A stretch of DNA of 64,000 nucleotides. It comes from an uncultured Candidatus Melainabacteria bacterium. Lineage in GTDB: Bacteria; Cyanobacteriota; Vampirovibrionia; Gastranaerophilales; Gastranaerophilaceae. The position numbers were made by a program, and so were the translations under genes. The first letter of the stretch is position 1, and the number at the start of each line of letters is the position of its first letter. The notes below the pieces were generated by a model. It did not search any database, had not been told where the DNA came from, and worked only from the letters and a program-made list of their open reading frames with translations. This document shows, one piece after another, positions 18,142 through 26,992 of this stretch. The stretch lies in NCBI GenBank assembly GCA_934691935.1, contig CAKUTH010000001.1, forward strand, positions 124,001 through 188,000. Reading direction: 5' to 3'.

Positions 18142-18694
18142 TTGGTTAAAAGAAAACTTGAGTGAAAAAAGATATACCCACACTCTCGGAACAGCAACAT
18201 GCGCAAAAGAACTTGCAATAAAATATAACCTTAACCCAGACAAAGCATATATTACAGGGCTTTTACATGATTGCGCCAAATGTTTTTCCAACGAAAAACT
18301 TTTAGAAATAATAAAAAATCATTTAAACGTAGAAGAATGTGAAATGCTAAACTACAAAACGCTACATGCTCCCGTTAGTGCATATATCGCAGAAAAAGAA
18401 TTTGAAATTGATGACAAAGAAATTTTATCTGCTATTAGATGGCATACGCTTGGCAAACTCGAAATGACTGATTTTGAAAAAATTGTTTTTCTTGCCGACA
18501 AAATTGAACCAAACACAAGAGATAGAGAGTATTCTGACAAAGTAAGAGAACTTTTAAAAGAAAAAAACGGACTAAACAAAGCTATCTTGAAATGCTACAA
18601 AGAAACAATTAAAAGTTTAGTTAAACGTGATTTAAAAATCTGTCTTTTAACTATCGAAATTTATAATAAACTTCAAGATTTGGTACAAAATTAG
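18116..18694 (+). CDS. yqeK: HD-domain hydrolase YqeK (symmetrical Ap4A hydrolase type)
   Basis: This 192-aa HD-domain protein has metal ligands His22 (YTHTLG) and HD at 51-52 (LLHDCAK), plus the downstream AIRWHTLGK and FLADKIEPNTRD motifs that mark the YqeK family. Those enzymes split diadenosine tetraphosphate symmetrically. The start is a TTG at 18116 with AGGAGA five bases before it, inside the end of nadD. The rsfS gene that often follows yqeK is not here. Confidence 0.88.
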   Translation: MKDITYINNWLKENLSEKRYTHTLGTATCAKELAIKYNLNPDKAYITGLLHDCAKCFSNEKLLEIIKNHLNVEECEMLNYKTLHAPVSAYIAEKEFEIDDKEILSAIRWHTLGKLEMTDFEKIVFLADKIEPNTRDREYSDKVRELLKEKNGLNKAILKCYKETIKSLVKRDLKICLLTIEIYNKLQDLVQN

Positions 18695-18734
18695 CATGTT
18701 CGTGTTAAAATAAATTCAAAGTGAGGGCATTTTA

Positions 18735-20975
18735 ATGAACGTAATGGAAATTAAGAATAATTTGGTTAAAGTTGCATTTAGTGCAGAGGACAACCTTGCA
18801 TTGGGCAGTTTCATTATCATTGAGGATGAAAACTCCCCATACGTTGCACAGGTTATGAACTTAAAATCAGACACTGCGACAAATTATGCAATCGTAAAAT
18901 TATTGTTTACCTTTAACGAAGATGGCATTCTTAAAAATTACGACGGTACAATTCCTTCGCGAAAGGCTAATGTTTCAAAATTACCTTCAAGTGAACTTTT
19001 GGACATTATACCTGTTGAAGATGCAATTGTATTAGGCAGTCTTGCTCAACAAGGAATTAACCTCAAAGTTGACAAGACTATATTGGAAAACAATCTTCTT
19101 GTATGCTCAAACAATCAATCTAATACTGCAACACTTATAAACAACATAACTTCTCAAATAAGTGAAAAATCAGTAATTATCGACACTGACGGCTTGTTTG
19201 ACAGTGAAAGAACAGTTGTTTTAGGCAAAGATTTCAAACTCCCACTAAATTACGAAACAATCAACTACATCTATGAAAATGATTTAGAGGACGTCGATGC
19301 TATTAGTAAAGCTGTAATTCAAGATATTTTCTTGGAATTACAAAATTATATTCAAACATTACCTGAAAGATATTTGCCGTTCGACACATTTATTGATGTT
19401 ATAGATGCTCAATACCGTCAATCAGAAATCCCTCAACTTATTTTGCTTAAAAACAAATTACTAAAATACAAAGAAATGAACATCTTTGGACAAGATTTAA
19501 AAGATATACTGAACTTGAGTATTGCAATAGAAAATGCCAAAGATATTTGCATTGACTTGTCTGATGTTGAAAATAATTTACAGAAAGAAGTTATCAGATA
19601 TGTTTACAAAATTTTGAATGGAATTAATGAGCAAATATATTGTTTTGTAAAAGTTAGCAACTCTAACATAAGCAAAAAACTTCTAAAAAAATACATCACA
19701 AGAGATAATGTTTTCACAACAATAATAGCTCCACACGAGTTTAAATATATTGAAGAAGTCAAAGAAGTTTCGCAAAACGTTATTTTCTTTGCTCCACTTA
19801 CTTTACAACACGATTTTGCAAGCTATAACTCGTTCTTAGCTAAGCTAAACAGTGACGAATTCGTTGTTTGTGGCGCACATACACAAAATATTCCGTTTAT
19901 TACAGAATTAGCGCCAGTTGAAGATGAAAAAGAAACACCAATTGTTCCAATGCCTGAAGCTGTGGCAACAACAGTTGAACCAGAAGAAAAGCAAGAAGAA
20001 CAAGAAGTTGAGCCTAAAGTTGACCAAGAACTCAAGCCTGAGCCCGAACCTGAAGCTGAGATTACACTTCAACCTGATGAAGATGTGCAAACTGAAGAAA
20101 TTTCAATCTCTCAAGAAGAAAACTTTCCAGAAATAAAATATCCTGATATTGAAGAAACTTCTGAAAATCAATCTTTTGAAACTTTGGATGCATTAGATAC
20201 AGAAAACGCATTTGAACCTCAAATTGAAGAAGATAACAACAATGATAATAATGACGAAGTTGAAGATATTGAAGAAACAATTATCGACGAACCAATAAGT
20301 GAAGATTTGATTATTGAAGAACCTGTATCAGAAATTTCTGACGATACCGAAGATTTTTCAAGTGAAGAAAATAATTTTAATGAAATTCAACCTGCTGGAA
20401 ACATTCTTGATGATTCTGACACGGTTTTTGAACCGTTAGATAACACAAAGCAAGATGATGAAGATGATTTCTCAACAATAGAAAGCGCTGACAAAATTGA
20501 AATTCCTGAAATTGCAGAAGAACCTCGAGAATTAACTAATGACGAAATGGTTGAACAGGTTGCAAAAGATGTCGACAAGGCATTGTACGAAAAACTTCCA
20601 AGTGATGACGATATTGAAGGGTTTGAAGAAGATGCTCAGCCAGACTTGACAGAGGATGATTTAAACCTTATTGATGACTTGACTGCTGATGAAGATATTC
20701 AACTGGCAGACAGTGGCGAAATGCAAGATTTCAATATTGAAGAAAATGAAGAACTTCCGCCTGTAGTGCCGATTTATCCTACCGAAGATGATTTAGATGA
20801 AGATGACGGCATGAATTTTGAGCCAGGAGAAAAAGTTTATACAGCAAAACACGGCGAAGGCGTTGTTGAAAAAATGATAAAATATGGCAACAAAATGCTT
20901 TGCTCTATTGATTTTCCAAATATCGGCAGACGTTTGCTTGATCCATCAATGACTGAAATTAAGCGTATTGATTAA
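18735..20975 (+). CDS. Large acidic protein with degenerate HerA-like core and CarD/Tudor-like end
   Basis: This 746-aa protein has no signal peptide. Residues 1-150 look like a HerA/VirB4-type N-terminal barrel leading to the place where a P-loop should be (NLLVCSNNQSNTATLI, about 120-135). The Gly and Lys residues of Walker A are absent there. A Walker B-like strand SVIIDTDG (146-153) is kept. Residues 160-400 are mixed alpha/beta. Residues 400-690 are an extremely Glu/Asp-rich, Pro-containing linker, surely disordered. The last 50 residues (GEKVYTAKHGEGVVEKM...SIDFPNIGRRLL) resemble the small Tudor/CarD-like fold found at the C-terminus of UvrD-type helicases. GAGGG precedes the ATG. The HerA relationship is an inference from pattern only. 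Confidence 0.6.
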   Translation: MNVMEIKNNLVKVAFSAEDNLALGSFIIIEDENSPYVAQVMNLKSDTATNYAIVKLLFTFNEDGILKNYDGTIPSRKANVSKLPSSELLDIIPVEDAIVLGSLAQQGINLKVDKTILENNLLVCSNNQSNTATLINNITSQISEKSVIIDTDGLFDSERTVVLGKDFKLPLNYETINYIYENDLEDVDAISKAVIQDIFLELQNYIQTLPERYLPFDTFIDVIDAQYRQSEIPQLILLKNKLLKYKEMNIFGQDLKDILNLSIAIENAKDICIDLSDVENNLQKEVIRYVYKILNGINEQIYCFVKVSNSNISKKLLKKYITRDNVFTTIIAPHEFKYIEEVKEVSQNVIFFAPLTLQHDFASYNSFLAKLNSDEFVVCGAHTQNIPFITELAPVEDEKETPIVPMPEAVATTVEPEEKQEEQEVEPKVDQELKPEPEPEAEITLQPDEDVQTEEISISQEENFPEIKYPDIEETSENQSFETLDALDTENAFEPQIEEDNNNDNNDEVEDIEETIIDEPISEDLIIEEPVSEISDDTEDFSSEENNFNEIQPAGNILDDSDTVFEPLDNTKQDDEDDFSTIESADKIEIPEIAEEPRELTNDEMVEQVAKDVDKALYEKLPSDDDIEGFEEDAQPDLTEDDLNLIDDLTADEDIQLADSGEMQDFNIEENEELPPVVPIYPTEDDLDEDDGMNFEPGEKVYTAKHGEGVVEKMIKYGNKMLCSIDFPNIGRRLLDPSMTEIKRID

Positions 20976-20977
20976 AA

Positions 20978-21322
20978 CTATCTTAATTGTGATGCACCTT
21001 TTAGATAAACGAAATGCGGGATAAAATCACCATCACAATTCACAACCACAAGCACGCGCAAACACATTGGCAAAGAATTTGGGACATCAAGTTCGTGAAA
21101 ACACATCATTGCAACGTCATCCCAGCCCAAATCTAATCGTGCAAATTTTGCTGGGAAATCAGCATTCAAATCATTTGTTGTTGTAAAAATCACGTGAGAT
21201 ATCTGATTTTTCGAAATTTTATTTTTGTCAAACAACTCAGACAAAAGCTCTATTGTGGCTTTTTTTAAAGCCTCAACTGAATTTGCGTCAACCGTTATTG
21301 CACCTCTTATACCTTTTGTCAT
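20978..21322 (-). CDS. aroH: Chorismate mutase, AroH type
   Basis: This enzyme turns chorismate into prephenate for Phe and Tyr synthesis. The 114-aa length and the marks RGAITV at the N-terminus, FTTTNDLNADFPAKFAR, and CLRVLVVVN with Arg near residue 88 fit the trimeric AroH fold rather than the helical AroQ type. It starts at ATG 21322 with GGGAGAAA upstream. It converges with the large acidic-protein gene, only two bases apart, with no terminator between. It shares the strand with fmt and def. Confidence 0.9.
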   Translation of the reverse strand: MTKGIRGAITVDANSVEALKKATIELLSELFDKNKISKNQISHVIFTTTNDLNADFPAKFARLDLGWDDVAMMCFHELDVPNSLPMCLRVLVVVNCDGDFIPHFVYLKGASQLR

Positions 21323-21333
21323 AAGATTTCTCC

Positions 21334-22254
21334 CTAAGATTTAGTAATATGCGCCCCATTTGCCCAAGCACTTGCCATCATTTCACCTTTGCCCTCTGGT
21401 TTAACTTTAACTAACAAAAGACAATTTTCTCCACAGGCAACTTCAACGCCGTCTTTGGACACTTTTACGAATTCACCGCACTTTCCAGAACCTTTTACCA
21501 CACGAGTTTCCAACACTTTAATTATTTTATCATTATAGACAAAATGTGCAGAAGGGAATTTATAAACCCCTCTAACAAGGTTATGAATTTCTTGCGCTGG
21601 TTTTGACCAATCAATTAAGGTTTCTTCTTTTGTTAATTTGTTAGCCATACAAACACCATTTTCACACTGTTTTTCAGGGGTAATCGTTTTTTCAACAAGA
21701 CCTATTAAAGTTTTTTCCAACAGCTTTGGAGAAACTTCGCTAATTTCTTCAAACAAATCAACGCAGTTCATATCGTTTGGAATTTCAATTTTTTCTCTGA
21801 GGCATACGTCACCACAATCAAGACCAAGTTCTGTAATCATTGTACAAACACCTGTTTCTTTATCACCATTTATAATAGCGCGCTGAATAGGGTTTGCACC
21901 GCGATATCGAGGTAAAAGTGATGCGTGCAGATTTATTGTTTCATATTTTGGGATGTCTAAAACCTCTTGTGATAATATTTGCCCAAATGCAAAAGTTACA
22001 AAGAAATCTGGATTAAGTTTCTTCAATTCTTCCTGAATTTCAGGCTCTTTTCTAATAGACTTTGGCTGAAACACTGGTAAATTATGTTCCAAAGCGAATT
22101 GTTTTATTACAGACATAGAGATTTTATGCCCGCGCCCTGCAGGTTTGTCAGGTTGTGTCACGACAGCCAATACATTAATTTTATCTGAATTATAAAGATA
22201 TTCCAACGATTTCAATGCAATTGCAGGAGTACCGAAAAAAACAATATTTATCAC
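21334..22254 (-). CDS. fmt: Methionyl-tRNA formyltransferase
   Basis: Fmt formylates Met-tRNA(fMet) with 10-formyl-THF. The catalytic set is visible: INLHASLLPRYRGANPIQRAI with Asn108 and His110, and LGLDCGD with Asp146. I start at GTG 22254, where GGAG is seven bases upstream. An in-frame TTG 15 bases earlier lies before the ribosome site. The length is then about 306 aa, normal for Fmt. def ends four bases upstream, so fmt is translated in tandem with its functional partner. Confidence 0.96.
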   Translation of the reverse strand: MINIVFFGTPAIALKSLEYLYNSDKINVLAVVTQPDKPAGRGHKISMSVIKQFALEHNLPVFQPKSIRKEPEIQEELKKLNPDFFVTFAFGQILSQEVLDIPKYETINLHASLLPRYRGANPIQRAIINGDKETGVCTMITELGLDCGDVCLREKIEIPNDMNCVDLFEEISEVSPKLLEKTLIGLVEKTITPEKQCENGVCMANKLTKEETLIDWSKPAQEIHNLVRGVYKFPSAHFVYNDKIIKVLETRVVKGSGKCGEFVKVSKDGVEVACGENCLLLVKVKPEGKGEMMASAWANGAHITKS

Positions 22255-22258
22255 TAGC

Positions 22259-22792
22259 CTACTCCTCAATCAATCTTTCAGGGTCAACTGGCGGGAGTTT
22301 ATGTTTTGCCAAAATTTCGTCTGTTTCAAAACGATTTACACAATGATCAATAAATAAAATACCATCCAAATGATCGTTTTCGTGTTGAATAGCGCGAGAA
22401 AGCAATTCGCCGTCTTTAGCTTCTATAACAAAAGGTCTACCCTGTCTATCCAATGCCTTTACCAAAACATTTGCATATCTTTTAACATCCGTATACGCCT
22501 CAGGAAAACTAATACAACCTTCTTGCGCAACACACGAGCCCGATTTTTTAATAATTTTCGGATTAATAAACACCAATGGGTTTAAAGGTTCATTATTTTT
22601 AGAAACATCAATAACAAAAACTCGCGAATTAACTCCGATTTGCGGAGCAGCCATACCAACTCCGTTTTTTGCATACATAGTATCCAACAAATCCTGAACA
22701 AGTTCTTGAACTTTTTTAGATACTTTATGAACTTCTTTTGAAGGTTCTCTCAAACTTTCTTCACCATATTGTAAAACTCTTTTTACAGCCAT
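22259..22792 (-). CDS. def: Peptide deformylase
   Basis: This enzyme removes the formyl group from nascent proteins. All three motifs are present: GVGMAAPQIG (44-53), EGCISFP (91-97) and HENDH (137-141), the metal site formed by Cys93, His137 and His141. I begin at the ATG at 22792 with AAGGAAA upstream. An in-frame TTG six codons earlier overlaps the ribosome site. At 177 aa it is a type-1 enzyme with a short tail. It precedes fmt by four bases, a classic translation-start pair. Confidence 0.96.
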   Translation of the reverse strand: MAVKRVLQYGEESLREPSKEVHKVSKKVQELVQDLLDTMYAKNGVGMAAPQIGVNSRVFVIDVSKNNEPLNPLVFINPKIIKKSGSCVAQEGCISFPEAYTDVKRYANVLVKALDRQGRPFVIEAKDGELLSRAIQHENDHLDGILFIDHCVNRFETDEILAKHKLPPVDPERLIEE

Positions 22793-22841
22793 TATACGTT
22801 TCCTTTTCAAATATTTCCTAGTATTAATAATAACATAAAAT

Positions 22842-23561
22842 TTATCTGACGTCTAAAAATTTATGAACTTGTGGTATCAGACGCACATTTTCATAGTTTT
22901 GCAAGAATTTATCTAAGATTTCTGAGCAAAATTCTGATGTAACAGACATTATTTCCCCCTCATCCGCCTTGTAGGCACCTTCTCCCACGATTTGGGCGGA
23001 GGTTGAATGTTTCATTTCTGGTTGTAAAATTAATTCTATCCCATATTTTTTGCCAAGTTTGCAACAATCAACGATTTCTTGTTCAGTAATTTCATTATTA
23101 AAAACGATTTTGGCAAACGTTTCAACACCTTTACAACTTTCAAAAAATTTATCATGAAATTTGATTGTATCTTTGATACCAGTCGCACTTTCAAGTTTTA
23201 TGTCTGCCGATACAATATCAACAAAAGGCTTGATTTCTAAAAATTTATCGGCCAAAGTTGCATTTGTTTCCAGATAGATTTTTTTATTAACAAGAGGTAA
23301 AAAATCTTTCAAAAACTCCGTATGCAAAAGCGGTTCGCCACCAGTCAAAGAAACAGAATGTACATCTTTATAGCTGTTAACTTTTTGTGCAAGTTCTTCT
23401 GGACAATATTCTTCAAAGTTTTCATTTGCAGAAAATTCAGTATCGCAATAATTACACTTCAAATTACAATTACAAAAGCGAACAAATAATTGTTTATAAC
23501 CTACGTAAGGGCCTTCACCTTGTATTGATGCAAATATCTCTTTAATTTTAATCTTATTCAT
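22842..23561 (-). CDS. queE: 7-carboxy-7-deazaguanine synthase (radical SAM)
   Basis: QueE makes the deazaguanine core on the way to queuosine. SIQGEGPYVGYKQLFVRF leads into the radical-SAM cluster motif C-x3-C-x2-C (Cys32, 36, 39), followed by LTGGEPLLH. The length of 239 aa and the compact barrel fit QueE. It overlaps the DnaJ-like gene by eight bases. The other queuosine genes (queC, queD, queF) are not nearby. Confidence 0.9.
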   Translation of the reverse strand: MNKIKIKEIFASIQGEGPYVGYKQLFVRFCNCNLKCNYCDTEFSANENFEEYCPEELAQKVNSYKDVHSVSLTGGEPLLHTEFLKDFLPLVNKKIYLETNATLADKFLEIKPFVDIVSADIKLESATGIKDTIKFHDKFFESCKGVETFAKIVFNNEITEQEIVDCCKLGKKYGIELILQPEMKHSTSAQIVGEGAYKADEGEIMSVTSEFCSEILDKFLQNYENVRLIPQVHKFLDVR

Positions 23562-24579
23562 TTAACAAATTCTCTCTTATGTTTTTTGCCGACATTTTTT
23601 TTAGCTTTTCATAAAGCCTAATTTCATCATCCGACAAAGAACACGGAATTTCAATATGCACATTAACAATCAAGTCACCTATTTTGCCATTTTGACTTAA
23701 TCCTTGACCTGCAAGTCGAAATTTTTGCCCAGAATAAGTTTTCGCTGGGATTTTTAAATTTACGTTTCCATCAAAAACTGGGATTGAAATATTTCCGCCT
23801 AAAACAGCTTCAAACGGCGTTATTGGAACATTGTACATAATATTATTTCCATCAAAAGAAATGTTTGAATTTTGCGCTATTTTTACTTTTAGAAACAAAT
23901 CCCCGTTATTTCCACCGTTTTTTCCTGCATTACCTTCATTTGATATTTTTAGCTTTGTTCCATTTTTTATATTTTTGGGAATTTTAACTGTGATTTTACG
24001 GTATTCGGATTTTTCACCAGTTCCACCACAAACAGAGCAAATCGCGCCATTTATAAACTTTCTGCCTTTACAATGAGGGCATTCCGTTGTATGAACTACA
24101 TTTACGGTTCTTTCAGCACCTTCGACAACCTCTTTTATAGAAATAGAAATTTCTTCATAAATATCTGTTCCTCGCTTTGGTTGAGGCTTTTCTTGCTTTT
24201 GTTTGGAAAAATTCTCAAAAATATCATTAAATTTTTTTGAAAAATTTTCTCGTTTTTTATTTCGATTTGTTTGTTTTTCTGTTTTTTTTGAAGTCGTTTT
24301 ATCTTGAGATTGTTTTTTATATTCAAACTGCGCCTGTCTAGAAGAAGTTTGTTGCTTTTCTTTTGTTGCAGTTTTAAAAAATCCGTTAATCGTATCGTAT
24401 TGCGAGCGTTTTTTCGCATCTGATAAGGTTTCGTACGCCTCTGTAATGTCTTTAAAACGTGACGCACCATCAGGATTAACATCAGGATGAAATTTGCGCG
24501 CCAATGCTCTGTATACCGATTTTATTTCAGCATCCGTACTATCAGGTGTAACTCCAAGAATAGAATAATAGTTCTTCAT
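23554..24579 (-). CDS. Compact DnaJ-family co-chaperone
   Basis: An N-terminal J domain (1-65) with HPD at 31-33 is followed by a Lys/Gln-rich linker (70-135). Next come a zinc segment and the two C-terminal substrate-binding barrels (about 190-325). The zinc segment contains only two CxxCxG units (CPHCKG, CSVCGG) instead of the four of classical DnaJ, so one zinc centre is expected at most. At 341 aa it is shorter than DnaJ. There is no Shine-Dalgarno before ATG 24579; a TATATA box lies seven bases upstream (see promoter). It acts with DnaK, which is not in the window. Confidence 0.87.
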   Translation of the reverse strand: MKNYYSILGVTPDSTDAEIKSVYRALARKFHPDVNPDGASRFKDITEAYETLSDAKKRSQYDTINGFFKTATKEKQQTSSRQAQFEYKKQSQDKTTSKKTEKQTNRNKKRENFSKKFNDIFENFSKQKQEKPQPKRGTDIYEEISISIKEVVEGAERTVNVVHTTECPHCKGRKFINGAICSVCGGTGEKSEYRKITVKIPKNIKNGTKLKISNEGNAGKNGGNNGDLFLKVKIAQNSNISFDGNNIMYNVPITPFEAVLGGNISIPVFDGNVNLKIPAKTYSGQKFRLAGQGLSQNGKIGDLIVNVHIEIPCSLSDDEIRLYEKLKKMSAKNIRENLLNE

Positions 24580-24586
24580 ATTTTTA

Positions 24587-24614
24587 TATATAATGAAGTT
24601 CTAAAATTTTTCAA
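24587..24614 (-). promoter_or_regulatory. Putative leaderless promoter of the DnaJ-like gene
   Basis: On the minus strand TTGAAA, a 16-base spacer and TATATA lie seven bases before the ATG at 24579. The -35 element overlaps the end of the PurD-like gene. No ribosome site is present. Confidence 0.4.
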
Positions 24615-25845
24615 CCTGCTCACAAATATCAGTTCGGTATTTTTTGCCAATAAATTTTATCAACTCAGCATCTTCATATACCGTTTTTCTTGCTCTTGAT
24701 AAAGTTTTGGATGTTTTTGTTAATACAAAATTGCGACCTTTAATCGTTTCAAATTCCAAATAATTATTTTTCGGAATATCGTAAGGTGTAACTTCGGACT
24801 CAACCAAATGCAGACCATCAACAATATTACCTTCTAATCTAGTTGATAACACCAAGGATACAGAAGCTCCATCTGTTACTTTTACACATTCGTAATCATC
24901 TGCAAATGACCCAATCGCACATGCTTCAAACATCGCGTAAATATCATCTTCAATCAAATTTAAAACAGCTTTTGCATCATGTTCAAACAAAAACGGTTTA
25001 TAATCCAACACAGTAAATTTTCCATCAGATTTCAAAACGCAATCCACACCCAAAATTCCCAAATAAGGAGTTTCGCGTTTTTCTAATGCTTGCAACGTAT
25101 TTGCAACAACCTGATTAATAACTACATCTTCAATTTCTCTTGACACCTTATAATCTGGAGTAAATGAACCAACCCCGCTTGTCAAAATTCCACCGTCACC
25201 ATCACGTTCAAATTTATAATTTGCGACAGTAGCCAAATGAACTGCACTATACCCGTCTGTGACTACATAAACCGTAAATTCATGCCCATAGATATAGTCC
25301 TCAAATACGACTTTTTCTTCACCTTTTGAGAATAAATCTTCCGTAAATGTTTTAGCTGTTGCAAAAGTTGTACAAACCAATTTGTCAGCCGTAGTATCAA
25401 GTGAACTGTCCGTCCTTATCACTTGTGGCATAGGAGCATTTCTCAAATAATCGACAGCCTGTTGCAATTTATCATAAACCGAAAATCTGGGAGTAGGGAT
25501 TTTTAACTTATATAAGAATTTTTTACCTGCAGAACGACTAAGTGCAATATTGGCACTTTGTGCCGTAGGCGCAAATATCAGCTGATGATTTGCTTGGAAA
25601 AGCTCTGCAATATTATTCTTTATCGCGATTTTTGAAGAACAAACCGTCAAATCAATGGCATTTTCTAACGCGAATTCTAATAATTCTTGAATATTATTTT
25701 CCCTAATGTCAACGCATTCTGCAATGTCCTTAATTCTCTTATTTCCTGGAGCGACAACAACAATATGTCCTTGCTCTATAAATTTTTCAGCAAGAGCATA
25801 TTCAACTACAGATGCACCGATAATTAAAACTTTTTTCTTTTCCAT
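24601..25845 (-). CDS. PurD-like ATP-grasp protein with altered catalytic motifs
   Basis: The 414-aa protein follows the layout of phosphoribosylamine-glycine ligase. It has an N-terminal Rossmann-like strand (KKVLIIGAS), ATP-grasp core, YLGILGVDCVLKSDGKFTVLDY near residue 285 and a C-terminal beta domain. Key PurD motifs are changed. GGREHA at the N-terminus reads SVVEYA, GPNTGGMGAYSP reads LTSGVGSFTP, and the metal motif E-x-N-x-RFGDPE reads DYKPFLFEHD. It therefore keeps the fold but probably not normal PurD chemistry. A promoter-like element is seven bases before ATG 25845. PurD paralogue or divergent functional PurD are both possible. Confidence 0.65.
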   Translation of the reverse strand: MEKKKVLIIGASVVEYALAEKFIEQGHIVVVAPGNKRIKDIAECVDIRENNIQELLEFALENAIDLTVCSSKIAIKNNIAELFQANHQLIFAPTAQSANIALSRSAGKKFLYKLKIPTPRFSVYDKLQQAVDYLRNAPMPQVIRTDSSLDTTADKLVCTTFATAKTFTEDLFSKGEEKVVFEDYIYGHEFTVYVVTDGYSAVHLATVANYKFERDGDGGILTSGVGSFTPDYKVSREIEDVVINQVVANTLQALEKRETPYLGILGVDCVLKSDGKFTVLDYKPFLFEHDAKAVLNLIEDDIYAMFEACAIGSFADDYECVKVTDGASVSLVLSTRLEGNIVDGLHLVESEVTPYDIPKNNYLEFETIKGRNFVLTKTSKTLSRARKTVYEDAELIKFIGKKYRTDICEQVEKF

Positions 25846-25852
25846 ACATTTT

Positions 25853-25881
25853 ATTCTACATAAATTATATGATTTTGTAAA
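25853..25881 (-). promoter_or_regulatory. Putative leaderless promoter of the PurD-like gene
   Basis: On the minus strand TTTACA, a 17-base spacer and TAGAAT end seven bases before the ATG at 25845. There is no Shine-Dalgarno. Spacing and hexamers are close to a sigma-70 consensus. Confidence 0.6.
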
Positions 25882-25962
25882 GAATCTTTAAAACTTTTTG
25901 TAAATACATGATATAATAATGACAAAAGAAAAATCTTTATTAAACAATAATCAGAGGTAGAT

Positions 25963-26193
25963 ATGGCAGGTATTGTAAATTTATTATCAAATTTGTTTGT
26001 CCCACAAACGACACAAGTTGTTGCACCAGTAAGAAGTTCGTCAAACCCTTACGCGAATAACCCCTTCGTAAATTACAACGGAAACAGCTTAAATAGTTAT
26101 GCTAAAAATGCCCCTGTACGTGGCGGATATTTTGCAGGATACTACAACGGTAAACAAAATATAGTAGGTCAAAGACTTTTTATTGAGGTTTAG
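25963..26193 (+). CDS. Small Asn/Tyr/Gly-rich protein, unknown
   Basis: This 76-aa protein begins MAGIVNLLSNLFVPQTT and is rich in Asn, Tyr, Ser and Gly from residue 25 on (NPYANNPFVNYNGNS). No signal peptide, membrane helix or Cys is present. AGAGGT is seven bases before the ATG, and a TATAAT box lies about 45 bases upstream. It lies just upstream of the pseudopilin pair and may belong with envelope or adhesion functions, but no family is recognised. The good start signals make a real gene likely. Confidence 0.65.
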   Translation: MAGIVNLLSNLFVPQTTQVVAPVRSSSNPYANNPFVNYNGNSLNSYAKNAPVRGGYFAGYYNGKQNIVGQRLFIEV

Positions 26194-26199
26194 CACCGA

Positions 26200-26228
26200 T
26201 TGACAACCCCCTCAAAGTAGGTTATAAT
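26200..26228 (+). promoter_or_regulatory. Consensus promoter of the pseudopilin pair
   Basis: TTGACA (26200-26205), exactly 17 bases, and TATAAT (26223-26228) match the sigma-70 consensus at every position. Here the leader is about 17 bases long and contains a GGGAAG ribosome site before the ATG at 26252, in contrast to the leaderless promoters elsewhere. Confidence 0.8.
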
Positions 26229-26251
26229 AAAGGAAACAAGGGAAGTTATTT

Positions 26252-26980
26252 ATGAAAAAAATTTTTTGGTCTGGATTTACACTGAGCGAGGCATTAGTCG
26301 CGCTTGCTATCGTTGGGATAATAGTTGCATTAACGGTACCTAACGTTATAGATAATTATCAAAAAAAATCATTTGCAATAGCTGCTAAAAAGAATTATTT
26401 GAATATACAAGAAAGTCTTATAAGATTGCAAACTGAGAATTACCGCAACAAAAGCATTTTTGGCACAACGTTGCAAAAGCAGGGGGATCAAGAACTTACA
26501 GATAATGTTGGCAAGTTTTTAACAGAAAACTTCCGTATCAATAACGATTGTGGGGAAACCGCACAACCATGTTTTGCTCCAACTTATAGAGCCATAGATT
26601 CAAGTAGCGAAACTGCTTTTAGTTGCGACGGTTATAGCGTTTCTTTGTCCAATGGTGCTTCTATTTGTATGATTCCTGCAAGTATTTCTCACATTACTCT
26701 TAGTGGTAATGCAACAACGCCTGGAAGGGTCGTTATTGTCAAAAATCCAGTTACGGTTTATTTGGATACAAATGGTCCTGATACGCCAAATATTGGTGGT
26801 AGAGATATGTTTACATTCAATATATACGAAGACTTTAGTATTGATGAGGTTTCTCCTACAGAAATAAAAAATGCAACAGTAAATAGAAATACCTTATTTG
26901 AGAACAATTGCAAGACATCTTCTGTTGGGAAAGGATGTTTCAACAAACTCATAATTGACAAATGGAAAATGAATTATTAA
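26252..26980 (+). CDS. Type IV pilin-like (pseudopilin) protein
   Basis: The leader MKKIFWSG|FTLSEALVALAIVGI shows a prepilin peptidase site (Gly8|Phe9) with the conserved Glu at +5 and a hydrophobic N-terminal helix. Such proteins form type IV pili or type II secretion pseudopili. The rest of the 242-aa chain is a globular head with several Cys. It shares NIGGRDMF and a C-terminal C...GKGCF...W.MNY pattern with the next gene. It follows the consensus promoter and is 12 bases upstream of its paralogue. Confidence 0.88.
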   Translation: MKKIFWSGFTLSEALVALAIVGIIVALTVPNVIDNYQKKSFAIAAKKNYLNIQESLIRLQTENYRNKSIFGTTLQKQGDQELTDNVGKFLTENFRINNDCGETAQPCFAPTYRAIDSSSETAFSCDGYSVSLSNGASICMIPASISHITLSGNATTPGRVVIVKNPVTVYLDTNGPDTPNIGGRDMFTFNIYEDFSIDEVSPTEIKNATVNRNTLFENNCKTSSVGKGCFNKLIIDKWKMNY

Positions 26981-26992
26981 GAAAGGATATAT

